Shown: positions 49,136 through 60,740, counted from the stretch's first letter. The stretch is 64,000 nucleotides of DNA from Oxyruncus cristatus (GCA_013399855.1 VXAY01006617.1:1-64000), one strand, 5' to 3'. A program made the numbers and translations. The notes: generated by a model from the sequence alone, not told the origin.

Positions 49136-50757
49136 GCGCCAAGTCCCTGATGATCAGCATTCCCCTGGCTGGGGGGCACAGGGATGAGCAGGGGGGATTC
49201 CACTTTCCCTATCTCCCGGTGAGCCCTTGGCTGGCTCTCCTATCCTGTTGGTTTGCTTGCACGGTGGCTAGTGAAGCCATCACTCTGAAGCTCAGGTCAT
49301 TGGGCTTCTCCTGGTTGTTAGCATCAAACCCAAGGGCTAGAAGAGGGAGCATCAGTGGGCAGACAGACTGTGTAGTAGCTTCTTGTGGCCAGATGAAGGG
49401 GCAGACAAACCCCACTGCATGCCACAGAGTCCCTCCTCCGGGCCTCATATCCCACAGGTGCAGGCACTCAGCCACAGGTGGGACACTCCAGCACAGAACC
49501 TTGGGGACCTGCAGACATGTTGGCAAAGGGGCAGCACCAGCTATTCCCGGCTGGTGCTACGTTCTCTGCCTTGTCTGGTCTGAGGAGAAAGCAGTCCCTG
49601 AGCCCTACTGCCCCCCTTCCCAAGCCATGCACCTTCCCCACTCCATACCCCTGCAGCCCTGTGTCTCTCCTGGCAAGCCTTCCCTTCCAGTGCTCTCTGG
49701 AAGCAAAGCCATAGTGCTCCCTGCTCCCTGGCTTGCAGAAGGCTTGCAGCTGCAGCTGAAGATGGGGCTGGTTCTTTGGGTGCCACTCACTTGGGCACAG
49801 CTTGATCCCAGCCCAGCCTGGCTGCACTTTATCCTTGGGTCATCCTGCAAGGGAATGAGTCCCTAGAACCCATCTGCCCTTGCTGTGTGCCCAGGCAGGA
49901 GCAGGACACCATAGGGGAGGAGAGCCAGAAGTATAGAGAGGAGAGGACTTGTCTCTTTGGCCACACAGGAGGGGATCATGCTGTGAGGAGTGTGCTAAGA
50001 GATGTCCCCAGTACGGGTGGCAGTTAATAATGGAGCTGAAGATATCCAGAGAAAGCAGGGGTCTGTGGTCCCCGTGGTATGGGGGCCAGGGCCCTGCAAG
50101 GAGCCAAGAGTCAGTTCTGCTGCCACGCCATGGCTGTCCAGCACACAGAGGACACTGGACTCCAGCTGGTCCCACACTCACACAGCTCAGTTTGCCCTGT
50201 TACCTCAAAGTCTGAGCTTACAGTGTGACCTGCCTGGCAGACCCTCTGTGCCTCCACGCCCCTTAACACCACAGCGAATGAGAGGCACAGGCAGGGACCA
50301 CACACCCAGCTCTGCAGACCAAAGACCCAGTGCTGGCCTCATGGCACTGCAGAAACTCCTTGCCACAGGATTAGGCCCTTGCTGCCTGTGGTCCTTAGTG
50401 GGCCAAGCATTCCCACAGGGCCAAGCATCCCTGTGGAAGCTGCTGGGGGCTGATGGCTGTGAGGCTGGGCTACCCATGGTGGTGGCAGTTCTTGGGCTGC
50501 CTGCTCAGCCCACTACCACTGTGCTGCTCCAAGCTGGGGGTACAGGACTGGCACGTTTGATGCATCCCTTGGGCAGGGAGAAGCAGGTGGATGGGGCTGT
50601 GCGTGCTCCCTGCCGGAGGCAGCCTATCATGCTGTATTGACCCGCACAGAGGCAGGAACATGTGTGCCATGCACAGATCGATGGGAAGATTGAAGATGCG
50701 TGTGCGCTTGCCGGACGACTGGGGAAAGCTTTGCTGTTGGCATTGGCAGCACAGTGA

Positions 50758-50772
50758 AGGTCACGCTGACCT
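50758..50772. promoter_or_regulatory. Perfect palindromic nuclear-receptor site AGGTCA-cgc-TGACCT
   Basis: The half sites are inverted with 3-bp spacing, which is the consensus estrogen response element. It lies 1.8 kb upstream of the ASIC4 start codon at 52603, in CpG-bearing unique sequence. Confidence 0.5.
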
Positions 50773-51379
50773 GCGGCGCAGTCCCCGAGGAGAGGCGAGG
50801 CCTCTTGTCGCACTCATGGGCGGCTGTCTCGTCACTTGTCCTCCGGAGACCTCGGCTTCCCTGCCAGGCACGCACCTTCTCAGCAGAGCCATGTCTGCTG
50901 GGGGAGGAGCCCAGCTCTGGGCTTGTTCTGGGGGCAGGGAGCTGGTGTTGCCCCACACACACTGTGCCACAAGGTAGTGTCACAGAGGGTTGCTTGACTT
51001 GTGCGGGAGTGAATTGGTTCAGCCTTTTTAGCTGAGCAAACCGTCCATCACCACCTGGGGAAACCGAGGCAGGAAGGTGGGAAAGAGCAAGACTTGCTGG
51101 CAGAGGTGTTGTGTGTGGGAAGCAGCCAGACCCAGGTGCCATGTGGTTGTTGCCTTAAGATGAACCCATCACTTCATCACTGCGCAGGCAGAGCCTCACT
51201 GCTGCGGGCAGGTCGGGGCAGGAGGTTACCCTGTTTCTCACGCTGCCTGCAGGGGTGTGCTGCCACAGGGGCTGGGACGGGAGTGTGCGGTGAAGGGAGC
51301 AGACCCCAGGAGGAGCAAGGGCTGAGCAGGGCAAAAGAGAGGGTGAGGGCTACCCTGGCTCAGCCTTTCTGTCAGAGCC

Positions 51380-52602
51380 GGTCACTGCCTGGTGACCGGC
51401 AGTGGTGCCCCCCACTTCCTGCGGGCTGCCGTGGGGCAATGAGGAGCAGCGGGAGAGCAGCGGGGGCGGATGGAGCAGCAATGAAGCCGGGGGAGCTCAT
51501 CCCGGGCTCACAGCGAGCGCAGTGGAGAAGGGGGGCGGCGGACACGGGGGGCGGGTGGCGACGCTGCCGCCCTCCTGGCTCCGGGAACACCGAGGAGCAC
51601 GGCGGGGGCGGGGAGGGGGNNNNNNNNNNNNNNNNNNNNNNNNNNNNNNNNNNNNNNNNNNNNNNNNNNNNNNNNNNNNNNNNNNNNNNNNNNNNNNNNN
51701 NNNNNNNNNNNNNNNNNNNNNNNNNNNNNNNNNNNNNNNNNNNNNNNNNNNNNNNNNNNNNNNNNNNNNNNNNNNNNNNNNNNNNNNNNNNNNNNNNNNN
51801 NNNNNNNNNNNNNNNNNNNNNNNNNNNNNNNNNNNNNNNNNNNNNNNNNNNNNNNNNNNNNNNNNNNNNNNNNNNNNNNNNNNNNNNNNNNNNNNNNNNN
51901 NNNNNNNNNNNNNNNNNNNNNNNNNNNNNNNNNNNNNNNNNNNNNNNNNNNNNNNNNNNNNNNNNNNNNNNNNNNNNNNNNNNNNNNNNNNNNNNNNNNN
52001 NNNNNNNNNNNNNNNNNNNNNNNNNNNNNNNNNNNNNNNNNNNNNNNNNNNNNNNNNNNNNNNNNNNNNNNNNNNNNNNNNNNNNNNNNNNNNNNNNNNN
52101 NNNNNNNNGGGGAGCGGGCGCAGCGTGGCTCCCTGCCCCGGAGGCGCCGGGCCCTTCACACTGCCTCTTTCTCTGACGCTCGCTCTTTATTTGACGATGA
52201 AATAATGTTGACATGTCTTGAATTATTAAGTATTCCCTGGATTTTATTAGCACATGATGCCTAAATGCTGCCTGTATCTGCTGGGGTCTTAACCAGAGAG
52301 GAGCGAAGGAGAGAGGCAGAGAGACAGAGCGAGGGAGAGGAGAGAGAGGGGTTTTTGACAGCTGTATTTGTGCTGATAAGCGAAGGCACAAGGAGACGAT
52401 CGACTAGTGAGACAAGAGGAGAGCGGCGGCTCGGAGCTGCTGAGAGGGGCTGCGCTTCCCTCCCGAGACGGCTCGGCCCTCCCGGTGCCGTGCTGGGGCT
52501 TGGGGGGGACCCGAACCCCCTCCCAGCGCCTGGCCGGGTTCTCGGCCAGTGCCTGTGTTGGGGGGCAGCTCGCTGGCTGGGCACACCAGCTGTGCGGGGC
52601 AA
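51380..52602 (+). promoter_or_regulatory. ASIC4: ASIC4 CpG-island promoter and 5' leader (contains an assembly gap)
   Basis: Very GC-rich, CpG-dense sequence flanks the 489-base gap. It then gives way to an AT-rich block (52185-52260) and a purine-rich leader tract (gagagaggcagagagacaga) before the ATG. If transcribed, the leader holds overlapping short upstream ORFs at 52197-52205, 52205-52264 and 52254-52292. The start site itself cannot be placed because of the gap. Confidence 0.55.
51620..52108. other. Assembly gap (489 N)
   Basis: A run of undetermined bases inside the ASIC4 CpG island, flanked on both sides by G-rich sequence (gcgggggcggggagggggg). Confidence 0.99.
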
Positions 52603-53178
52603 ATGCCGATTGAGATCGTGTGTAAAATCAAATTTGCCGAGGAGGATGAGAAGCAGAAGGAGAAAGAAGAAGGGGACAAGGAGAGCCTGATCGAGGAGCC
52701 TGCCCGGCCCCATTCCCGGGACCTGGCCACCTTTGCCAGCACCAGCACACTGCACGGCTTGGGACACATCTGCCGGTCAGGACGGCTGGGCGTGCGCCAG
52801 ACCCTCTGGGCATTTGCCTTTCTGGCATCGCTCGCCTTCTTCCTCTACCAGGCAGCCAAGTCAGCGCTGCTCTACCTGGAGCACCCCCATGTCATGGCCC
52901 TGGACGAGGAGGCCATCCGTGAGATGGTCTTCCCCGCCATCACCATCTGCAACATCAACCGCTACCGCCACTCGGCACTCACCGACGCCGATATCTTCCA
53001 CTTGGCCAACATGACTGGGCTGCCCCCCAAGGACCGGGACGGCCACAAGGCCACGGACCTGCTCTACCCTGACCCCGACATGGCTGACATTGTCAACCGC
53101 ACTGGCCACCAGCTTGACGACATGCTCAAGAGCTGCAACTTCAGCGGCGAGAACTGCTCATCCCGTGATTTCACTGTG
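52603..53178 (+). CDS. ASIC4: ASIC4 canonical first coding exon (acid-sensing ion channel subunit 4)
   Basis: It encodes residues 1-192 and ends ...SRDFTV before gtgagt, phase 0, as expected before the VYTRYGKC-type start of ASIC exon 2. The ATG (gcaaATGc, A at -3) gives MPIEIVCKIKFAEED, the ASIC4 hallmark. It then has DLATFASTSTLHG with the gating His-Gly at 51-52; membrane segment 1 about 68-91 (LWAFAFLASLAFFLYQAA); HPHVMALDEEA; FPAITICNIN with Cys116; SALTDADIFHLANMTGLPPK; DRDGHKATDLLYPDPDM; NRTGHQLDDMLKSCNFSGEN with Cys178/Cys185; and N-glycosylation sequons NMT, NRT, NFS and NCS. ASIC4 is a neuronal DEG/ENaC subunit; the mammalian form is not opened by protons on its own and modulates other ASICs. 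The remaining exons, with membrane segment 2, lie past 64 kb. Confidence 0.95.
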
Positions 53179-55799
53179 GTGAGTGCACACCTGGGTCAGC
53201 TTCCTCGGGGGCCCCTGCTGGCACTGGGGGCACCCATCCCTCTGGTTTCACCGGAGCAGGGCTCCCTGGCTCACTCCGGCTGCTGAAGTTTGCATCTCTC
53301 TCTGTTTGAGTTTCCCTCCAAGTTTCACATGGAGAGAGGGAGAGGATCCTCTGTGGGAGCTCTCGGCAGGGCTCTGTGCTGCAGGACTGGGCTGTTGGCA
53401 GGTCTATGCCGGAGGGGCTCACAGGCAGGAGCCGCGGTAGGGGCGCAGCAGGGCTGAGCGGTCCCCAGGGGTGGTGTGCAGCGGGCAGGGGGAAAGCTGT
53501 GGCACAGAATTCTGCTCCAGCCTGTGCTTCCCCAGGGTTGAAGTGCCCTGACGCAGGGTGCTTTGAACAATGAGAGTGGCTGGGGCAGCGGGGGGGCCAG
53601 GCAGAGACCCCTTTGCACACAGGGGAACCTTCCTGCATTTGGAGGGTTAGCACTGGGATGTGTGTGGATGTGGAGCCTGCCAGCATTGCACACGCACGTG
53701 TGCACACACGCACATGCCGAGCGGCTCCGCTCTGGAGGCACAGCTACAGCTGGACGAGCGGGGTCTGCCCAGGGCTGCCCACTCACTGCCCAGGGCTGGC
53801 AGCGGGGCCTCCTCCGAGCAGCCCAGACTGCCCAGGCAGCAAGCCCCAGGCCGACCGCCACCAGTGTGCAGCTCTCGCTAATATTGAACCTGGAATCACA
53901 AATCCCCGCTGTGGTTTGGGAAAATAAATGTGCTGAACGGGCGGAATACCTGATGGGACCCTTTTCAGACCGTAATGACTCTGGAAATGAGCCGCCTCTC
54001 TCCTACGGCTGCCAGGGGCTACTGCTCGGCTGGCTTCTGCATTCCCAAAAGAAGTGCTGCCAACCGGACGCTGCTTCTTGCCGGGGAGTGGGATGCAATG
54101 CCATGGGCTGTGCGGGATGCTGGGGGAGAGAGGATGCTCTGTGGGTCTGAAAATGGCTGATGCAGCATGTTCCGTTTCACTTTGTGCCCATCGGTACAAT
54201 GCCTGCTCGATGCGCAGGGTGATGCTGTCCCTAGGAAAGACACGTTTGGGGGGGCTGCCCTGTGCGGGGGGGTGGCATAGGGCACTGCAGTGGAGCGGGA
54301 AGGAGTGGGGGGGGGGCAGCCCCACTCCTCCTGGGGATTTGCTGGGCTCTGTGCCTGCTCTATGGCAGCTGCTTGAGTTCGCCAGGGAGAAGAATGGTCC
54401 AGGAGGGTTTGGAGCGGGAAGCTCTGGTGCTGGACAGTCCTACACGTTACTTGGCCATGCTGGCTCCAGCCCTTGGGTCCTCCTGGAGGATCCTGAAAGC
54501 TTTGGTGTGTGAGGGAGACAAACAAGACCAGCCTTGTGCCGGGCAGCAGCACGGCATGGCGATGGGTTTTACCATGTGCTGAACCACTCTGTGAGACTGG
54601 CAGGGCAGAGCTCAGGTGGACTGGGCTGAGTTCAAGCTTCCCACAGCGTGGACAGTGTGTGGCATGCACTGTGCTGTGTGGCAGTAGAGGGTGACAGCCA
54701 GGACAGTCACTGGGACCCGGTTTCTTGGCAGGAGGCTGTACAGGACCAGCTGGTCTGCCTACCTCATCTGCTTATGGGTATGCCCCGGGGATGCCCAGGC
54801 AGCCAGGCTCTGGTGTGCCAGCACCCTACACAGGAGCAGGTTTCAGGCAAGAGAATGACCCATGGGTTCATGGCCCAAAAAAGGAGTGTATAGGGCTCCT
54901 AAAGCCTCCAACCCCTGTCCACAACTCAGTGCTGCAGCATGGCCTTTGAGGCATTGGTGCTGCCATCAGAAAGAGGCGTCCCTTTCACCTCTCACTTGCT
55001 CAGAGCAAAGCACTCAACCTGGGGCAGGAGAAGCTGCAGAGCATGGCTGTGGGGAGGGATGGGTGAAGATGTGACTTTTCTCCGCCAAATAACATGTCCC
55101 AAAGCCTTAGCAGGCAGCAGTGGGACCTGTCGAGGCATCACACTGTTTGCAGCTGGAGCCTCCTACTCCCATTCCGCGAGCCAAATTGGTCCTTTGTGCC
55201 TCCTGGGAATGACTGAAACACAGCGCAGGCTGCTTGGCAAGCAGGGTGAGTCCCAGCTGTGATGTGTGGGCTTGGGCGCTCCCATGCCTCCCAGCTGTGG
55301 CCCCAGTACAGGGGCACCCAGGCTGCTCTGCTCCCAGCTGTCATGCAGTGGGGAAGTCAAAGCTTTGTTGGTCCCAATTCTGGGTGCCCATGTGAGCCTT
55401 CATCTTCAGAAAGCTCTTGTACCACTGCTGCTGTGGGTGGGTGTGTGAGTCACAGCGTGTCCCAGCAGCGGTCAAGAGGTCTCAGACTGCAGCACATCCC
55501 AGTGGGGCAAATGGTCTTGGGTTGCAGGGCACCAAGCCCACAGCAATCGACCTCTGTAGCGGAGGTTGTTCCCCCAGCAATCCCGGGGAAGGGAAGGAGC
55601 TTCCCCTGCAGCCGTGCTTGCTGGAGTGCTGGAGTATTTCCTTCCCTTTGGGTATGAGGTGGACTTCATCCAGAGGCTGGAAGTTTTACAGCACAAGAGT
55701 GGCCAAGCTGTGGGGCTGCTGCCGACTGTCTGCCGGTCCAGGAGCAGGAGCAGTGCCGAGGCTGGAGCGTGTCCCCTCATGCTGCCACTTGCAGCCTGT

Positions 55800-55990
55800 G
55801 CTCGTACAATAGATAACTCGTGCGGATCCTTTAAGTAAGAGCCGTGAGTGGTAAATGATCTTCCCCTATTCAACGTCACAAATCCACATTCTTTATGGGA
55901 TAGCAAATTAAGAAACTATCGGGGAAAAAAAAAAAATCCCCAGCGTAAGCATCTTCCATGTAATAAAGCCCGGCTGGGCTGTAAATCTCC
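55800..55990. promoter_or_regulatory. Candidate conserved non-coding element
   Basis: AT-rich, CpG-bearing block (caatagataactcgtgcgg, gtggtaaatgatc, cacattctttatgggatagc, caaattaagaaac) that also contains an A12 run at 55925-55936. Confidence 0.33.
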
Positions 55991-57739
55991 CCAGCGGCAG
56001 GGACAGCCCTGAGCCGCAGCAAGGCTCCCTGCAGCCCCGCTGACAAATGTGCCCTCTGCGTCAGCTGCTGGAGGGCCATCCTGGAGCCCTGGCAAAGCCT
56101 CTTCTGACCCCTTCAAGCTGTGCCATGCTCCACAGCCCCCCAGTGCCCGCGGTGCCCGCCGGCACACTGTCCCACGGATGTCTCCACGAGGGCTCCGGAC
56201 GCAGAGCACTCCTGGCTGGGCGAGTGTAGCTGCGGTGCTGAGGGCGCGAAGCGTGTAGTGCGGCTGTGGGAAAGCAGTGGTGCTCTTTACATGCCACTAA
56301 GTGGGAGGTTGGAAAGTGTCCCCTTGGGGCTGGGAGTGAGCTGCCACGGCTGGCTTGCACCCACTCTCGCCCCTCATGCCTGACAGCCCTAAACAACACG
56401 AGGCCAGTTCAGGCCGTGTCAGGGAGTACTGTGGAAAGGGGGAGCCCTCCCAGTGGTGTTACGGGGATGGGAGGGGACAGGCAGATGGGGGTACAAGAAT
56501 TTGGGGGCTGTGTGAGAAGGTGCATGGAGGGGCCCCCGTCAGCTGGCAGCAGCATCCCGCCTGTTCGCCGGCAGTGGCTGTGGCGGGAGGCTCCACTCGT
56601 GGCCGGGCAGGAGCCCAGTGCTTTTCTCAAAACCTCATTCACTGTCAGAAGCCTTTTGTTTGTGATGTGTGGCTGCTGAAGCCAGTTGTGCCAGGGCTGG
56701 AGGCTGGGGGAGAGCAGGGAGGTTGCTGAGAGCTGGCAGTGCCTCTCAGAGTTGGCAAATGCCCCAGCTCTCCAGGCAAGGCCTCCTGCCTGCCCAGGAT
56801 GTGGGCAGTGTGAGGGGTCTCCCCAGCACCCCAAGCAGACTCCAGAGGGGAAAAACCCCTATGCTGAGATGGGGAACATCCTCAGCTGCACCATATATAC
56901 ACCCAAATGATCCTGGCTTGGGGGGGGTGGCCAGTGGGCAGTAAGCTGTTGTCTCTGCCTCCTCCCTTCAAGGCTCTCCTGCCGTTCCTGACACAGGGTC
57001 CCTTTCTGACCTTTCCACCAGAAACGTACTTAATAAATGTCATATTTTCAGTCTATTTTTATGCTGGGTAAAAGAGATGAACTGGTTGTTCTTCACCTGC
57101 CCTGCTCTGCCTGGTGCCTGCTCAGCCCCCGGCATTCAACCACCCCATTTCCCCTGTCCTCCTATACAGGACTGAGCAAGCTCCAGGGCATGGGGGGCTT
57201 GCTGGGGGCTCCCCAGATGCTCGGGCCCCCTCTGTACCCCTACAGGTACTGCAGGACCTGCCCTGGCTCTAGGGTGCCTCTAGCGCCAGGCAGTGCCATA
57301 CAGGTCCCAGCACAGCATCATCCCCATGGGTGGGTGGCATAGCTGTGGCTATGGTGGGTGTCCTGCCATGCATGGAAGGGACTGGCTGGGCTGGGGCTGC
57401 TGGTGTCAGTGCCCACTAGAGCCTAGAGCATCCCTCACTGATCCCATGCCTGTGAGCTGCTTGGCTGAGCCAGCTGTAGCCATCTGGGTCAATGCACTCC
57501 ACTCACTGCATCCACCTCCTGCAGTCCCAGTCCAGTGCCTGAGCCAGGGACTCACAGCCCACCCAGAGCCCCCCATTCTCACAGCCTGGCCACTATGCTT
57601 GTGCATTTCCAGGCCTGTGTCCTGGGTGGTGCAGACACGTCGCAGGTTGGCCGTGCTCCTGTCCCGAGCAGTGGCGGCAGCAGCTCCAGCGCTGTTACAC
57701 ATGAGCCGCCCGGGCATGGCTCGAGGCGCTGTTTGTGCC

Positions 57740-57855
57740 AGAAAACGGGGGACTTTAATGCAATTCGTTGCCATTTAATTTTACACAATTCCTGCTGCTT
57801 AATCCGCTGAGAAATGCTAATTTATACAATTCACGTCTAAAAATAAATGTCAGTC
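57740..57855. promoter_or_regulatory. Candidate conserved non-coding element
   Basis: Contains ctttaatgcaattcgttg, ccatttaattttacac, cttaatccgctg, gctaatttatacaattcacg and taaaaataaatg. It is a dense homeodomain-type island in GC-rich DNA. Confidence 0.35.
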
Positions 57856-58889
57856 CAGCAGCTCCCAGCAGCGGGTAGCTGCTCCCACCAGTCCCCGCTG
57901 AAGCCTTGTGCAGGGACCCCAGCCCAGAGCCCACCTTGCTCCCTGCCATCCAGGCTGCTACTCCTTGCCCCACAGCACCCAGGCTGCAGCAGCATGTGTG
58001 TGGATGGGGGGATAATGGGTGCTTTGGATACTGTGATGGGACAGTGGCTGCACCTAAGGGTGTCACTACGAAGCCCCTCATCACAGTGGGACACAGTGAC
58101 AAGGGGACAGCAGATGTCTTGGCAATCTGGCTGTCTTTCAGATGGTTGGGAAGATGTTATTGGCATGGGGATTATGAGATGTCTTTGGGACTGCTATTCC
58201 CTCATGGATTCCCTCATGAAAGCTGGGCTCAGCCCCACGTGCAGCTGTACTCTGGGCTGTGGCTGGGGGTACATGGAGAAAGATGGGTGTCCTGGTGCAA
58301 AGGGCTGGTGTGGGGCCACCTGAGCTGCACATGAGGGTTCTGGCTGTAGGTCAGGGCAGCCTCTGCCTAGCTGGCAGGTATTAATTGATCACAAAGTGCC
58401 ACTAATGAATGTGTGAGGGGAGGGAAGCATTCACCCCTCCTGCCTGGGGAGTAGGGATGCATCATTAGGTCCCTAAGGAGGCCGCTCTGCAGGGGACAGG
58501 GAGAGGGTCAGATCATGTGGAGAAGGGGATCCGTGGCTGGGAAGTGCCTATGTTCAGCTCCCAGCCCCATGGCTCTTGCCCTCGAGCGTCTCCATACCCT
58601 GCTGCCCTCCTCCTCAACCCCACTGACCCAACCATCTTGCCCTCATCGCCTCCCCTCTTCCACCCCTTTGCTGAGCAGACCCCCATGCCACATGCATCCA
58701 AGTGGGGTGACACCAACACCAGCAGTGACACTGGGGAGCAGATGCCAAGGCAGTGGGGTGTGCATGAAGGGCCATGGCCGTGGGTGCCAGCTCCCTGCAG
58801 GGGGGGGATGAGGCGGGGGCACAGGGGGGTGCGGAGGCGACACGGCGGGGGAGCAGAGATGCTGGAGGAGCCAGCGGCTTTCCCACCGT

Positions 58890-59030
58890 CTCCCTGATTG
58901 AGATCGGATCACCGTGAGCATAAAAAAGCTCTCTTCATAATTATATTTAATGAATTGACTTTAAAAGCTCTTATGCTCTTATCTGGGTAATTTAATATCA
59001 CACACTTAATAAGCCTGTCTCCGATACGGG
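58890..59030. promoter_or_regulatory. Candidate element with an AT-rich hairpin
   Basis: Includes GAGCATAA at 58916-58923 paired with TTATGCTC at 58971-58978, then AGCT with AGCT and TTCAT with ATGAA nested inside. Beyond it lie gggtaatttaatatcacac and cttaataagc. It is either a structured element or a regulatory island with symmetrical sites. Confidence 0.35.
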
Positions 59031-60419
59031 GGGAGCCAGCGGCCAGGACGCCCGCGCCTGGTATGGCTCCCCGGGGATGTGGGACGTGCCATGAGGCTGG
59101 TCCCATGTGCCAGGCCGAGCAGATGGGGACACTGGTGTCCCTTGAGACCACGGCACCCATTGAGTGACTGGGGGGAAGTGCCCCTCCAGCACTGCTGGCT
59201 GTGGAGTGGGCTGGGCACCTCAGCTCTCTGCGGGAGGGATAGACACAAGACATCCGTGGGGACTTGGCCCCAGGAGCCAGTGCTTCCTGGTTCCTGAGGG
59301 CACAGGGCTGTGAGTTCATGGGGTGCTGGGGACACAAGGCTGTGGGGCTGACAGAGTGCAGGGTGACTGGCTGGAGGCAGAGGGGTTTATGGGGTGCAGC
59401 ATGGCTGTCTGAGCATGGGGCAGGACTGCTTGGGGTGCAGTGGCATAGCTGGATGTCACGTGGCCCCATGGCTGGAAGGGCATTGCTGTGATCCTGTCCT
59501 TTGTGCTGGTGTCATGAACAGCGCTGGGGGCAGCCATGGGGCAGAGTACACCTCAGATTCCAGTGCCACGATGCTGTAGGATCCCTTGTCCCTCTGGCTC
59601 CAGCCAATTGGGATAGTCAGCTGGGATGGCACAGAGGTAAATGAGGGCTTGTCACCACGGTCTCTGCAGCTCTACCTCCACCCGCCGGCTCCTGCAGTTC
59701 CAGCGTGGTGTGGGCTGCCTCCCTGCAGGCAGGCATTGCTGCAGCCCCAGCAGGAATCCCTGGCCCCCCCGTGACCCATCCCTGCGTGCAGGCGGGCGCC
59801 TGCAGCAAGCCGGAGGGAAGGCTCTGCCATATGGAGCCAGGAGTCCCCAGGGCTGTGGAACCTGTGCGTGGGCTGGGGCTGGGACCTGTGTCCTGTGTCT
59901 GTGGGGGCAGCCCCCAGAATCCCCCACACTCACTGGGCAGCAGGTTGGAAAGCCACTGGCTGGGCTCATGTTCCCTGCATGTCAGAGCACAAAGCTGCTG
60001 TGAGCTGGCCTGTCCCCTGAGCCTGGCACCATGTCCCCAGTCACCCAATGCCCTCAGGTCCCTGATTTTCAAGTGATGGAGAACAGAGCAGCACTCCTCA
60101 GCATCCATGTCAGTGCTTCCCCAGGACCGGTGGCAGGGACAGGATGACAAGGGCAGGGTGAGTGATGCTGGCCCTTGGCCAGCCATCTCCAAGTGCTGGG
60201 GTGCCTGGCAGTGCCGGCTGCCATGCCAGCACTTGGTGCCAAGGCTGGGCAGGCTGGAGGGAGGTGCGTGCCAAGGTGGTGGGGTGGGCAGACAAGGACA
60301 CAGCTGCCACCTGGCCCTGCAGGGGTGTTGGGGACAGCCCCATGTGGAGTGGGGACCCCAGCTCCCACTGGGGCAGCCGTGCCAGGTCTCCCTCCACGAG
60401 GGAGAGGCTGGAGAAGGAG

Positions 60420-60740
60420 GTTTACGGAGCTGCACTAAGTGACGCAAATGGTTTGAAGCCCATAAAGAGAGACGGTTTTATGTAAGACGACTATATAAAG
60501 CTCTGCTGTTCTGCCATTGATGAGATATAGGCCTTTATTTATAGAAGGCAATGTTTGTGGTGCGAGTGCTGAAAGCCAGCCAGGGACCTGCAGATAGGGC
60601 GTCGAGTCATTTGACATGCAGCTGCCGTCGACACTGTTCACACATTAAAGAAAAAAATTAACAAGTTTGCAGCCAGTCAGGTGGAAAAAACAATAATTGT
60701 CGAAAAACGTATTTCCCCCTTTTTCCAATAACAAATAACT
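60420..60740. promoter_or_regulatory. Candidate conserved non-coding element, long
   Basis: About 320 bases of AT-richer, CpG-retaining sequence with gacgcaaatgg, cccataaagag, ctttatttatag, gacatgcagctgccgtcgac and an inverted SOX-like pair ACAATAATTGT at 60690-60700. It is one of the two longest islands in the window. Confidence 0.4.

Larger units (their letters stand above)
44320..51100. other. Non-coding interval, probable ASIC4 intron (part 3)
   Basis: No supported gene. It holds an AT-rich island at 45440-45520 (with the palindrome taaaatttta), an 18-bp minisatellite at 46871-47049, a probable CR1-type fragment at 48290-49135 and a palindromic nuclear-receptor site at 50758-50772. The rest is GC-rich and featureless to the eye. 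Confidence 0.5.

Noticed and set aside
51094..52176. 360-codon open frame
   Set aside because: Most of it is the 489-base N gap; the ends are CpG-island sequence.
52549..52602. 18-codon upstream extension of ASIC4
   Set aside because: The frame is open but begins at a GTG, not an ATG. MPIEIVC is the conserved ASIC4 start.
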